From: Methanolobus psychrophilus R15
Lineage (GTDB): Archaea; Halobacteriota; Methanosarcinia; Methanosarcinales; Methanosarcinaceae
Reading direction: 5' to 3'
DNA length: 64,000 nt
Assembly (NCBI GenBank): GCA_000306725.1
Contig: CP003083.1
Span: 2,108,001-2,172,000 of the forward strand
Made by a program: the position numbers and the translations under genes. This document shows positions 17,925-27,140 of the stretch, piece by piece. How positions within the stretch are numbered: position 1 is the first letter of the stretch; every line of letters starts with the position of its first letter. The notes beneath the pieces were generated by a model. It worked only from the letters and a program-made list of their open reading frames with translations. It did no database searches and was not told where the DNA came from.

Positions 17925-19751
17925 ATGCAAAAACCCATGCTCATCCATGATCCTGTGCACAAGACAATCCTTCTGGACGAGTTTGAGCAGATGCTTGTTA
18001 ACACTAAGCATGTCCAGCGGCTCAGGAACATCCAGCAGTTGGGGCTTGTGGATACTGTATATCCCGGTGCTAACCATACTCGTTTTGAACACAGCATCGG
18101 GACAATGCACATGGCATCTGTTATCGGTCATTCCCTTAACCTGGAGCCGGATGATATTCGCAAAGTCAGGGTGGCGGGGCTTTTACACGATGTAGGACAC
18201 TCCGCTTTCTCTCATGTGGTGGAGGGTGTACTGAAAAGGAATCCTCTGCTCCAGCCAAATATTAATGGCAATCGACTTATCAAACATGAGGCTTTTACGC
18301 GGGATATTATTTCCTATAGCCTTCCGGAAGATAATTTCATTGCGCGGTATGTGGAGAAAAATTTCGGTACCGATCCTTACGAGTTCTTCGGAGAGATAGC
18401 AAAGATCGCCACAGGTGACACTTCCCTGAAGAAGCCATACCTTGCGCAGATAATCGCAGACGATGTGGATGCAGACCGCATCGATTTCCTGCTCCGGGAT
18501 TCTTATCATACAGGTGTTTCCTTCGGGATGATAGACATGGACCAGATAGTGCGTAGCCTGGTCATAAGGAACGGGAGCATTGTCTTGGGCAGCCCGGACG
18601 GTTCTGGCTATGGCGAGGATATGGCTCTCACGGCAGCTGAGTCCCTGCTCATATCCAGGGCCCATCACTACACTGCTATTATTCACAACCCTAAGACGCA
18701 GGCATCCCGAGTCATGCTGTTGTATGCGCTTGAGGACGCCCTTGGGAGCTATGCGAAAAAAGCAGGCATGGAAAAGGCAAAGGAAGAGGTTGTGCTCTTT
18801 TTCAAGACCTATAATGATAGCGACCTTCTTGATTTCATCAGGTCGCATGCATCACAAAGGTCCTTACAATTGCTTGCAGATATTCGCGATGGCAATATTT
18901 ATGCTCCGGTTGCAAGGCTCAGCCAGAAAACCATTCCGCCTTCCACTCGGATGGCTCTGGCCACTATTGCGCGTCATGGAGTGGCTACAAAAAAACTGGA
19001 AAGCCTGCTGGCAAAGGAACTTGGGGACGTGCTAGTGGACCTGAGCGTTGCCTCAGGAGTTCCCAAGAGCATGCGCATTTCCATAGGCGAAGAGGACGCC
19101 TTCTTCTACGATGAGTCCGCACTTGCCAATGGTCTCGTGCGTGCAATATCAAGACAGCTGTCACTCACAGCTTTTGCGCATCCCTCTGTTGTTATGGATA
19201 TGGATGACGGATCAGTTTCCTTGAACCTCCGGGAAGTTGTTGAGGAACTGTCTCCGAAGCTCCTTCATTTCATACGCACGGAACAGTACCTGCCCATAGA
19301 AGGTGTGCTATTGCTCTTTTACGGAGTGCATAGTCTTTTTGAGAATGAGAAGGACGGCTTTGTATCCATTCCCCGGTTAAGGCATATCACCTGGCTGTAC
19401 CGCACTATCCGGCACCTGCGCGACTCTTCACGGCTTCGGAATCTCTTTGACTACTCCTTCCATGATAGTTACGGCTTCCCTTACAGCGACAGGCTCTTTG
19501 AGAACATACAGGTACTTGTTGCCATGGGCATAGTCGATGAGGATCTCAGGTACTATGAGAAAGGAGGGAGGTTCCGGCAGAGTTATGAATATGTGCTGAC
19601 ATGGGATGGTGTCGAATATGCAAGGATGCTTGCGGATGCTTACCAGCCGGAGTTCGGGGAGATAAGGGATTATCTTGTAATGAACAAGCATTCTATCCCC
19701 CGGGATATTGTTACTATCCCGGCTAACAGATACGCTTCTAAAAAACGCTAG
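17925..19751 (+). CDS. HD-domain phosphohydrolase (SAMHD1/YdhJ-like)
   Basis: The 608-residue protein carries an N-terminal HD domain: HTRFEHSIGTMHMA gives His56, and GLLHDVGHSAFSH gives the His-Asp pair at about 88-89. The order H...HD...D and the DVDADRIDFLLRDSYHTG block match dNTPase/SAMHD1-type enzymes. The long C-terminal half is helical and unrecognised. A TATA-like TTTATATATC near 17893-17902 suggests transcription starts near ATG 17925. It is followed after 13 bases by trmI. The nucleotide substrate is inferred from the family only. Confidence 0.85.
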   Translation: MQKPMLIHDPVHKTILLDEFEQMLVNTKHVQRLRNIQQLGLVDTVYPGANHTRFEHSIGTMHMASVIGHSLNLEPDDIRKVRVAGLLHDVGHSAFSHVVEGVLKRNPLLQPNINGNRLIKHEAFTRDIISYSLPEDNFIARYVEKNFGTDPYEFFGEIAKIATGDTSLKKPYLAQIIADDVDADRIDFLLRDSYHTGVSFGMIDMDQIVRSLVIRNGSIVLGSPDGSGYGEDMALTAAESLLISRAHHYTAIIHNPKTQASRVMLLYALEDALGSYAKKAGMEKAKEEVVLFFKTYNDSDLLDFIRSHASQRSLQLLADIRDGNIYAPVARLSQKTIPPSTRMALATIARHGVATKKLESLLAKELGDVLVDLSVASGVPKSMRISIGEEDAFFYDESALANGLVRAISRQLSLTAFAHPSVVMDMDDGSVSLNLREVVEELSPKLLHFIRTEQYLPIEGVLLLFYGVHSLFENEKDGFVSIPRLRHITWLYRTIRHLRDSSRLRNLFDYSFHDSYGFPYSDRLFENIQVLVAMGIVDEDLRYYEKGGRFRQSYEYVLTWDGVEYARMLADAYQPEFGEIRDYLVMNKHSIPRDIVTIPANRYASKKR

Positions 19752-19764
19752 ACAGGTGTGCAAA

Positions 19765-20517
19765 ATGTTATCAGGCGAATTGGTCATGCTAAAAACCTCC
19801 CATCGTGGAAAGGTCCGGGAGTTCATTGTGAATGTATCTGAAGATGATTTTCATACGGATTTCGGGAAAATCGACCTGTCCGTACTCATTGATAAAGAGC
19901 CTGGAGATGCTGTAATCTCACATATGGGCCAGGAGTTCACTATACAGCGCCCACGTATGCCTGATTTCTTCAACCACGCGAAACGTTCGGGCGCACCGAT
20001 GATGCCAAAGGACATCGGTCCCATAATTGCCTATACCGGTCTCAATAAGCAGGATAATGTACTCGATGCGGGCACAGGCTCAGGTGTGCTTGCTATGTAC
20101 CTGGGTTCGATCGCAAAACGTGTGCTCAGTTATGAGATACGTGAGGATTTCGCGCAGATTGCCAGGCAGAACGTTCTCAGCGCAGGGCTTGATAATGTGG
20201 AGATACGTTGCGGGAACATTATCGAAGAGATAGCTTCCCTCGATGAGAGCTTCGATGTGGTTACCCTGGATACTCAGGATTCAAGATATGTCATCCCTCA
20301 CGTCAGGAAAGTTCTCAACCCAGGGGGTTTCCTGGTTACCTACTCTCCATTCTTCGAGCAGACAAAAGATATCCGTGAGGCAATAGAAGCTGCGCATTTC
20401 TATGATGTAAGGACCATGGAGTTCTCAGAACGTGAGATCTCCTTTTCAGACAGGGGTACACGCCCGGCAACTGCAAGGGTAGGGCATACCGGTTTCATAA
20501 CAATAGCACGAAAGTAA
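19765..20517 (+). CDS. trmI: tRNA (adenine-N1)-methyltransferase, TrmI/Trm61 family
   Basis: The 250-residue protein from ATG 19765 has an N-terminal beta domain and a Rossmann methyltransferase domain. The SAM motif is VLDAGTGSGVLAMYLG, followed by YEIREDFAQIARQN and FDVVTLDTQDSRYVIP, and the end reads ATARVGHTGFITIARK, a TrmI signature. Archaeal TrmI methylates adenines 57 and 58 in the tRNA T-loop. AGGTGTG precedes the start. Its frame also overlaps the upstream gene, but the chosen ATG removes the overlap. Confidence 0.9.
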   Translation: MLSGELVMLKTSHRGKVREFIVNVSEDDFHTDFGKIDLSVLIDKEPGDAVISHMGQEFTIQRPRMPDFFNHAKRSGAPMMPKDIGPIIAYTGLNKQDNVLDAGTGSGVLAMYLGSIAKRVLSYEIREDFAQIARQNVLSAGLDNVEIRCGNIIEEIASLDESFDVVTLDTQDSRYVIPHVRKVLNPGGFLVTYSPFFEQTKDIREAIEAAHFYDVRTMEFSEREISFSDRGTRPATARVGHTGFITIARK

Positions 20518-20526
20518 AGTTAAAAC

Positions 20527-21195
20527 TTACCTGAGGCCTTCATTGGTTATCCTGAAGTCACGTGCCCTGCCTTCGGGAAGTGAGCGATGCTTCCACAATT
20601 TCGCCCGCCTTGTACCTTCTCCTGTCTTTTCCAGCTGGATGATGGTCTTGGATATGTGTTCTATCCCGCTGCCGCCGATAGGTTTCAGGGTGCCTGATGC
20701 CATATCGCTGTAGACCTGGTTGCTTATGACGACTGTAAGCCTGTACTTACGGGCAATTCCGTGCAGGAAGCCTATCTGGTTTGAAAGTTCCCTTCTGGAT
20801 CGTATGCTGGACTCATCCTGGTCAAGCTCGAAGCGATAGAAGGAGGTTGCGGAATCAACTACTATCAGCCCTATCCTGTCTGAAATAAGCTTCTCGATCT
20901 CCTTAACTGCCGAATACTGTTCTTCAAAACTATTTGGTTCGAAGATAATTATTTCCCGGGCTATTTCTTTTGCGTTCTCTCCGGCTATCTGCCTGAACCT
21001 CTGGGGTGAGATGGCTTCAGTATCTATATATATGACCTTCTTGCCATTCTTCACGCATTCCACAGCTAGCTGCATACAGAGGTTGGTCTTGCCACTTCCG
21101 GCTTCTCCAAATACCTGTGTCACGATGCCTGTTTCAAATCCTCCTTCCAGGAGTTCATCGATAGGCTCACAGCCTGATGATATATGCTTGGTTAT
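20527..21195 (-). CDS. radB: DNA repair and recombination protein RadB, apparent ATA start
   Basis: RadB is a RecA/RadA-family paralogue of euryarchaea that assists recombination. The Walker A motif GEAGSGKT is at residues 30-37 and Walker B is LIVVDSAT; it lacks the long RadA N-terminal domain, as expected. A GTG at 21123 would cut off the conserved start SSGCEPIDELLEGGFETG. In frame upstream there is no ATG, GTG or TTG before a TAA at 21199-21201. ATA at 21193-21195 lies six bases after AAGGGGTG and gives a 222-residue protein of normal length. Confidence 0.85.
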   Translation of the reverse strand: MTKHISSGCEPIDELLEGGFETGIVTQVFGEAGSGKTNLCMQLAVECVKNGKKVIYIDTEAISPQRFRQIAGENAKEIAREIIIFEPNSFEEQYSAVKEIEKLISDRIGLIVVDSATSFYRFELDQDESSIRSRRELSNQIGFLHGIARKYRLTVVISNQVYSDMASGTLKPIGGSGIEHISKTIIQLEKTGEGTRRAKLWKHRSLPEGRARDFRITNEGLR

Positions 21196-21574
21196 TGTTT
21201 ACACCCCTTACCTGAGATAATTGCTTATAATGGAGTTCTTAATATACATCTTTTTGGCAAAAACATCTGTATTCAGATCCATTATCAACTCGGATTAACT
21301 ATATTTACCAGTACTGATACATATTGTATAGGATATATTATCTGTTAGGCCATGCTACGATCCTTTTTGTTATCATGGTAAATTTTTCTGTTACCAGATG
21401 GAGTCTGAAAAAGCATTATTAAGCTGGAGGTCATTTTATAATTTACCTCACGGTGAAAAGAACAAGTCAAAATGCAATGCCAACTGAAGCTTATTTTTTC
21501 AGATGGCATTGCAGTTCCTCTCCGGAGTGTACTAATATAATAATAGATTTATATCATCGAAGGGACGCGAGATA
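21196..21574. promoter_or_regulatory. Divergent intergenic region between radB and the nrd operon
   Basis: No gene is seen in these 379 bases. They hold the radB ribosome binding site, AT-rich promoter-like stretches, a small inverted repeat TGGTAA (21376-21381)/TTACCA (21391-21396) and a long hairpin at 21473-21513. ATAATAATAGATTTATATC at about 21537-21555 may include promoter elements for the redoxin gene. Confidence 0.4.
21473..21513 (+). promoter_or_regulatory. Long inverted repeat upstream of the nrd operon
   Basis: Arms TGCAATGCCA (21473-21482) and TGGCATTGCA (21504-21513) pair perfectly. After one A-A mismatch, CTGAA (21484-21488) pairs with TTCAG (21498-21502) around a nine-base loop. 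The element ends 61 bases before the redoxin start. No T-tract follows on the plus strand, so an operator or RNA leader structure is more likely than a terminator. Confidence 0.5.
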
Positions 21575-21826
21575 ATGGCTGACGTAATTATATATACAAC
21601 AAAGACATGCCCCAAATGTGAGCAGCTGAAGAAGGTATTGGAATCGAAAGGTATACCTTTCAAGACTGCAGACATGTCGACTCCTGAAGCACTCACAGAA
21701 CTGAAGTTTAACGGGGTGTTCACCATGACCGCACCGGTCCTCCAAATCAACGATGAATTTTTAACCCATAAAGACCTCTTCAATGGTCCTGATGTTAACC
21801 TGGAAGCGTTGAGCAGCCTGCTCTGA
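21575..21826 (+). CDS. nrdH: Glutaredoxin-like redoxin (NrdH type)
   Basis: The 83-residue protein has the thioredoxin-fold start VIIYTTKTCPKCEQLKKVLE with a CPKC active site (Cys12, Cys15) and the cis-proline motif MTAPVLQI. It is the first gene of a three-gene unit with nrdD and nrdG. In Methanosarcina barkeri a redoxin of this type delivers electrons to the class III reductase, which fits this arrangement. No separate disulfide reductase is encoded nearby. Confidence 0.85.
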   Translation: MADVIIYTTKTCPKCEQLKKVLESKGIPFKTADMSTPEALTELKFNGVFTMTAPVLQINDEFLTHKDLFNGPDVNLEALSSLL

Positions 21827-21849
21827 TGATCATGGTGTGAGGTGGGAAA

Positions 21850-24258
21850 ATGGAAGGATGCACTACTATAAATAAAACCGCTACCGGGGAAACTGAATAT
21901 GAACAAATCGATCAGGCCTGTGATACACAGGTTCAGTCCGGGGAAAAAAGAGAGATGCCGATAAGTATGACACAGACGAGTAAGCCACTTGCGATTCAGA
22001 AAACGCTTGATGGTAACACTATATCCATATTGCCAAAGGTGCGCACCACTGCCGGGCATATGGTCGAGTGGGACCGTAATATCATTATCAATCAATTGTT
22101 GAAGGAAACAAAACTCTCAGAAAGGTTCCACGGAAAACCCGGCATAGAAAAGCAAGAAGCCCATAATATTGCAAAAGAGGTTGAACATCGTATCAGGAGT
22201 CTTGAACTTAAGTTCCTTTCCGGGCCCCTAATAAGGGAAATTGTCAACATAGTGCTTCTTGAGAAAGGCCACATAGAATGGAGGAATATCTGTACAAGAG
22301 TAGGTACTCCCGTATATGACGCGTGCGAGATAGACCTTGGAAGCGGTTTTGAGGCAAAGGACAACGCCAACCTCCAGGAGAACGCCGAGACCTCTCACAA
22401 GAAAAAGGCGGACAAGATATCTAAAGAACAGTACCTGCTCCTGCTTCCTCCAAAGATAGCAGACCTGCATCTGGACGGCGACATCCATATCCATGACCTT
22501 GAGTACCTCGGCACCCGTGCATTCTGCCAGGACTGGGATCTCAGGTATTTCTTCTACTATGGGCTCATGCCCGACGGCTCCGGCGCAAAGGCAAGTGTTG
22601 CAGGCCCCGCCATGAAGGCGGAAGTAGCCATATTGCACGCAGTGAAGGCCCTGGGAAGCGCCCAGACCAACTTTGCGGGCGGACAGGGCTTTTACAATTT
22701 CCTGACCTTCCTTGCTCCTTACCTTGAAGGCAAGAGCTACATCGACATAAAGCAGCTCATGCAGATGTTCGTGTACGAGATGACTCAGATGATGGTTGCC
22801 CGCGGAGGGCAGGTCGTGTTCTCCTCTGTCCAGCTTTCCCCGGGAGTGCCAAAGCTCTGGAAGGATAAGCCTGCAGTCTATAAGGGCAGGGTACACGACG
22901 GGACCAATGGCACCGAGAAGCGTACCTACAGTGAATTCGAACGTGAAGTGCGCCTGTCATTCAAGGCTCTTATGGATGTAATGATAGAAGGTGACAACTG
23001 GGGCAAGCCTTTCAACTTCCCCAAGCCCGAAATATCCATTGAGCCTGATTTCATTGAAGAGGACGACTTCTTCAACAGGGCCCACCCGGAGCTCCCTACT
23101 TACGAAGAGCTCTATGACCTGACCTTCGAACTGGCCGCGAAGTTCGGAACGCCTTACTTTGACAACCAGCTGCCTGAGTACAGGGGCGCAGGCGAGGGCA
23201 TATCATGTTACCAGTGCTGCGCATACCAGTTCTCGGCAAATGCTGATGCTGACGACAGTTTTGATGATAAACTTCTGTTCAAGGACGGAAAGCATTTCTC
23301 GATGGGCTCCTGGCAGGTTGTGTCCCTTAACTGTCCAAGGGCGGCATACAGGGCTAAAGGAAATGATGAAGCGCTGTTTGCAGACCTGAGGAATCTCATG
23401 GACCAGAGCATCAAGCTCTTCAAAACAAAGCGCAGCTGGATGGAGAGTATTATCGAGAACAGCAGGATGCCCTTTGCTACGCAGAGACCAAAGGACCCTG
23501 TTACGGGTGAGAAAGGTGCAATAGCTGTCGACATAGGTGCACTTGTCAACACAATAGGCGTTATCGGGATCAATGAGATGGTGCAGTACCATGTAGGTTC
23601 CCAGATACATGAGTCAAAAGAAGCGTTCAAATTCGCTATACGGGCAATGACCGAGATGGAGATGTACGGCAAAGAGCTCACTCGTAAGCACGGTATGGAA
23701 ATAGCTCTTGCACGCACCCCTGCTGAAACCACATGTCAGAGGTTTGCAGTGTCCGATATGCTGCATGACGAATATAAGGATGCTGTCCTGCAGGTTGTCA
23801 AGGGTGACAAGGAAGGCGCTCTTGCAAATATCAAAAAGACCCATGACCTGCCTGTCTATTACACCAATGGTACTCATGTTCCCCCGGGTGCCCGTATATC
23901 CCTGGTAGACAGGATGAACATAGAGCATGTGTTCTTCCCCATTGTTGACGGCGGTAACATCTGCCATATATGGATGGGCGAGGGAGCACCGGACGCAAAG
24001 GGGCTGAAGGAGTTTGCGATGAACATTGCGAAGAACACCCAGATCGGCTATTTTGCCTTTACTAAGGATATGACTGTTTGCCTCAACGATTTCCACATCA
24101 TGTCCGGCCTGAAGGAATGCTGTGAGAACTGTGGTTCTGGAGATGTCGAGCAGGTTTCAAGGGTAACCGGTTATGTGCAGGCTGTCAACGGCTGGAATTC
24201 TGCCAAGAAGCAGGAACTTGCAGACCGGATGCGCTACAGTTCAAGCGATATGATCTGA
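21850..24258 (+). CDS. nrdD: Anaerobic ribonucleoside-triphosphate reductase (class III)
   Basis: NrdD reduces ribonucleoside triphosphates to deoxynucleotides by a glycyl radical mechanism. The 802-residue protein has an ATP-cone at about residues 60-155 (PKVRTTAGHMVEWDRNIIINQL), the barrel start DGDIHIHDLEYLGTRAFCQDW, and a C-terminal radical site SRVTGYV. Just before it lies a cysteine cluster, CCENCG. GAGGTGGG precedes ATG 21850, so the roughly 60-residue leader before the cone is probably translated. The stop overlaps nrdG (TGATG). The neighbouring redoxin suggests a thiol rather than formate as reductant. Confidence 0.95.
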   Translation: MEGCTTINKTATGETEYEQIDQACDTQVQSGEKREMPISMTQTSKPLAIQKTLDGNTISILPKVRTTAGHMVEWDRNIIINQLLKETKLSERFHGKPGIEKQEAHNIAKEVEHRIRSLELKFLSGPLIREIVNIVLLEKGHIEWRNICTRVGTPVYDACEIDLGSGFEAKDNANLQENAETSHKKKADKISKEQYLLLLPPKIADLHLDGDIHIHDLEYLGTRAFCQDWDLRYFFYYGLMPDGSGAKASVAGPAMKAEVAILHAVKALGSAQTNFAGGQGFYNFLTFLAPYLEGKSYIDIKQLMQMFVYEMTQMMVARGGQVVFSSVQLSPGVPKLWKDKPAVYKGRVHDGTNGTEKRTYSEFEREVRLSFKALMDVMIEGDNWGKPFNFPKPEISIEPDFIEEDDFFNRAHPELPTYEELYDLTFELAAKFGTPYFDNQLPEYRGAGEGISCYQCCAYQFSANADADDSFDDKLLFKDGKHFSMGSWQVVSLNCPRAAYRAKGNDEALFADLRNLMDQSIKLFKTKRSWMESIIENSRMPFATQRPKDPVTGEKGAIAVDIGALVNTIGVIGINEMVQYHVGSQIHESKEAFKFAIRAMTEMEMYGKELTRKHGMEIALARTPAETTCQRFAVSDMLHDEYKDAVLQVVKGDKEGALANIKKTHDLPVYYTNGTHVPPGARISLVDRMNIEHVFFPIVDGGNICHIWMGEGAPDAKGLKEFAMNIAKNTQIGYFAFTKDMTVCLNDFHIMSGLKECCENCGSGDVEQVSRVTGYVQAVNGWNSAKKQELADRMRYSSSDMI

Positions 24259-25052
24259 TGTCGATGAAAGTTAATTACGGTAGTTGTGTTCCCATCTCTA
24301 CTGTGGACTGGCACGGTCATGTGTCAGTCGTCCTTTTTTTAAGAGGATGCCCTTTCAGGTGTCCCTATTGTCAGAACCATGAGATTCTGGATAGTTCTGA
24401 CATGACAGATATCCAGGTACTTGAGAATGCCATTAAGAAATCAAAGCCTTTTGTCAGTAGTGTCATCTTTCTTGGGGGTGAGCCTCTTATGCAGAAGCAG
24501 GCGGTGATACATCTGGCAGGGTTTGCAAAAAAGAACGGTCTGCTTGTGGGAGTACATACCAATGGTTTCTATCCGCTGGCCCTTGATGAACTGATAAAGG
24601 AAAAGCTCCTCGACAAGGCCTTTATAGATATCAAGGCTCCTCTGGACGATATTGAGGCATACGGCAGGGTAATTGGCTGCGACACTTTTCCGCAGGTCCG
24701 GGCAGACCCTGCAGATGCGGTCAGGAGGATCAAGGACTCAGTATTGCTTGCTCTTGAAAGTGGTGTGGAACTGGAGTTAAGGACCACTGTCTTCAGGGGA
24801 TTCATGGGTGATACAGATGATGTCCGGAAAATAGCCGCTTCCATTCTTTCGCTCACAGGTGACAGGAACGTACCTTACGTGCTCCAGCAGGGACTTGCGG
24901 AGAACGCGGCACTTGCAAGCATGCGGGATATCAGGCCATTCAGCAGGGAGGAGATGCTTGGGCTAGCCTCGTCCGCTCATGAGTCTCTGGATAATGTATG
25001 GATTCGGACAAAGGAACGTGGTAACGAGAAAGTTAACTTCGAACCGGTTTGA
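24258..25052 (+). CDS. nrdG: Anaerobic ribonucleotide reductase activating protein, radical SAM
   Basis: NrdG uses a [4Fe-4S] cluster and S-adenosylmethionine to make the glycyl radical on NrdD. The cluster motif CPFRCPYC places cysteines at 31, 35 and 38, and GGEPLMQ is the SAM-binding GGE motif. The 264-residue protein is of the longer archaeal form, close to pyruvate formate-lyase activase-like proteins. The start overlaps the nrdD stop by one base, so the two are translationally coupled. Confidence 0.92.
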   Translation: MSMKVNYGSCVPISTVDWHGHVSVVLFLRGCPFRCPYCQNHEILDSSDMTDIQVLENAIKKSKPFVSSVIFLGGEPLMQKQAVIHLAGFAKKNGLLVGVHTNGFYPLALDELIKEKLLDKAFIDIKAPLDDIEAYGRVIGCDTFPQVRADPADAVRRIKDSVLLALESGVELELRTTVFRGFMGDTDDVRKIAASILSLTGDRNVPYVLQQGLAENAALASMRDIRPFSREEMLGLASSAHESLDNVWIRTKERGNEKVNFEPV

Positions 25053-25056
25053 AGTT
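25035..25056 (+). terminator. Palindrome spanning the nrdG stop codon
   Basis: AACTTCGAACC and GGTTTGAAGTT form a 22-base near-perfect palindrome (one G-T pair) with the nrdG stop TGA at 25050-25052 inside it. TAAACAATTTTC follows, giving a weak T-tract. Confidence 0.35.
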
Positions 25057-25116
25057 TAAACAATTTTCTTATAGGTGTGGTGCAATCATTCAACATACTA
25101 AAAGGAGTATCTTCGA

Positions 25117-25968
25117 ATGAAAAAAACATACCTTCTATGCGCACTAATGCTCTTGATATCTGCTGTTGTTGTCAGTGGATGCATGAGTCTGGATAAAGAT
25201 GCCGGTTCTTTATCTTATACTTCCAACGAAAAAGCTGTATCTATCTATGACTCCGCCACAGAGAATTCCGTAAGGCAAACTTTCTCAGGCGGGGCGGGTA
25301 CAGTTTCCGTGGACCGGAAGACCATCACCACGGTGGATATGTCTCTTGAAGTGGACGAAGCCCCTGCAGCCATCGAACAGATATCTACCTCCGCAAGGAC
25401 TTTCGGTGGTTATGTCTCCGGTTCTTCGGTATATGTTCATACCTATGATTCGGGCACCTGGAAAGATGGTTATATCACTGTAAGGGTGCCTGAAGCAGAG
25501 CACCCCATATTCCTGGAGGAAGTTGAAAAACTCGGGGAAGTCACTTCAAGGAGTGTGAGTGGCCAGGATGTTACTGAGGAATATATTGATGTCACTGCCC
25601 GTCTGGAAAACCTGAAAAGGCAGGAGCAGCGTCTTTATGAGGTTCTCAATATGAGCAGGACAGTTGAGGAAGTACTGAGCGTGGAGAAGGAGATCGAACG
25701 TGTAAGGGGCGAGATCGACAGCCTGACAGGTCGCCTGAACTATCTCAATGACAGGGTCGAGTATTCGACCATCAGCATCCGTCTCACAGAATCCGACCGC
25801 GTGGTTTATTCATGGGGGCTTGGAGATGCACTGTCCGATTCAGTCAGGGGCTTCATATCAATGGTCAATGCGCTGATAATACTGGCAGGTTATATGCTTC
25901 CGATAATCATTCTTCTGGCCTTGTTCGGAGGCCTCTTCGTAGCGCTGAGGAGGATGGCACGCCGGTGA
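25117..25968 (+). CDS. DUF4349 domain lipoprotein
   Basis: The 283-residue protein starts with a lipoprotein signal peptide (LLCALMLLISAVVVSGC, lipobox Cys near residue 22), after AAAGGAGT. The middle carries the DUF4349 pattern: DRKTITTVDMSLEV, YITVRVPEAEHPIFLEEVEKLG and GQDVTEEYIDVTARLENL, then a coiled coil rich in Glu and Arg (about residues 165-215). A C-terminal membrane helix (about 250-275) ends in basic residues. It is probably anchored to the outer face of the cytoplasmic membrane. The function is unknown. Confidence 0.85.
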   Translation: MKKTYLLCALMLLISAVVVSGCMSLDKDAGSLSYTSNEKAVSIYDSATENSVRQTFSGGAGTVSVDRKTITTVDMSLEVDEAPAAIEQISTSARTFGGYVSGSSVYVHTYDSGTWKDGYITVRVPEAEHPIFLEEVEKLGEVTSRSVSGQDVTEEYIDVTARLENLKRQEQRLYEVLNMSRTVEEVLSVEKEIERVRGEIDSLTGRLNYLNDRVEYSTISIRLTESDRVVYSWGLGDALSDSVRGFISMVNALIILAGYMLPIIILLALFGGLFVALRRMARR

Positions 25969-26101
25969 TATATATGCATGGAGTCTGAATGAAGGTATTT
26001 CCCCTTCATTCATATAGTTCTATAAACCGGTCATTTTAAATAAAAAATATTGTTAGTACATAAGTGCATAATGTTATAAGCTGACCTTGCAATGTGAAAG
26101 T

Positions 26102-27091
26102 ATGAGATCCAGACCTGTATCAGAAATTGGGGAGCGCCCTCTCATCGGCATTTTGACTGGTATATTTAACAAAACCAGAGGTTCTCGTCTGATAGTCGGC
26201 CCTGGTCATGACGACTGTGCCGTGCTTGAAATGTCGGAGGACGAATATCTTGTGGTGACAACTGACATGCTCCACAGGAAAACGGATTTCCCTCCGCAGA
26301 TGACCGGGTGGCAAATAGGCTGGATGTCTGCTGCTGTCAATTTAAGTGATATCGCATCTATGGGTGCAAGTCCTATGGGTTTCCTCTCGGCTATCGGTCT
26401 TCCAAGGGATACGGATGTATCTTTCGTTGAAGATATCGCTCACGGAATGGCAGACTGTGCAAAGGCCTGCGGTACTTCTGTGATAGGCGGTGATATCGAT
26501 ACTCATGATGAGTTAACCATCACCGGCACCGCTCTTGGAATAGTCCCGAGGCACGAACTGCTCACCAGGAAGGGTGCCAGGGTAGGGGACAAAGTCTGCG
26601 TTACCGGCTTTGCAGGCTCCGCCGGTGCTGCCCTGCACGCCATTGAGAACAACATCTCTGTACCTGACAGGCTGCTAAAGGCACTTCTTGAGCCATATCC
26701 CCGGGTCACCGAAGCAAGGGAACTCGCATGTTCCGGCCTTGTGACCTCCACGATGGACACAAGCGATGGCTTGGCCCTGTCGCTACATGACCTTGCTGAC
26801 CTCAACCAGGTCGGCTTCCTCATATACGAATCCAAGCTCCCGATACATGATGACATAAGAGCGCATGTGACCACAGATCCCAATGAGCTCACAAACCTCG
26901 CACTCTACACGGGTGGTGACTTTGAATTGCTATTTACAGCCTCTCCTGATATACTGAACCAAGTATTTCCAACATTTAATTTAAGTATAATCGGTGAAGT
27001 AGTTGAACAATCAGCTGGTATGCGCATTGAAAGAAATGACGGGACAAACTCGTCGATAAATCGTAAAGGTTATCTACAATTAGGGAATTAG
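26102..27091 (+). CDS. thiL: Thiamine-monophosphate kinase
   Basis: ThiL phosphorylates thiamine monophosphate to thiamine diphosphate with ATP. The 329-residue protein has the family's metal and nucleotide motifs: GHDDCAVLE, VVTTDMLH, WMSAAVNLSDIASMGASP, GGDIDTHDELTITGTALG and STMDTSDGLALSLHDLA. It ends with GGDFELLFTA. ATG 26102 is preferred over an upstream frame opening at 26087. The following S-layer-like gene has its own ribosome binding site. Confidence 0.93.
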   Translation: MRSRPVSEIGERPLIGILTGIFNKTRGSRLIVGPGHDDCAVLEMSEDEYLVVTTDMLHRKTDFPPQMTGWQIGWMSAAVNLSDIASMGASPMGFLSAIGLPRDTDVSFVEDIAHGMADCAKACGTSVIGGDIDTHDELTITGTALGIVPRHELLTRKGARVGDKVCVTGFAGSAGAALHAIENNISVPDRLLKALLEPYPRVTEARELACSGLVTSTMDTSDGLALSLHDLADLNQVGFLIYESKLPIHDDIRAHVTTDPNELTNLALYTGGDFELLFTASPDILNQVFPTFNLSIIGEVVEQSAGMRIERNDGTNSSINRKGYLQLGN

Positions 27092-27140
27092 ATTTACACA
27101 AGATTAGATTACAATATTAAGGAAAAAAGGATGATCAAAA

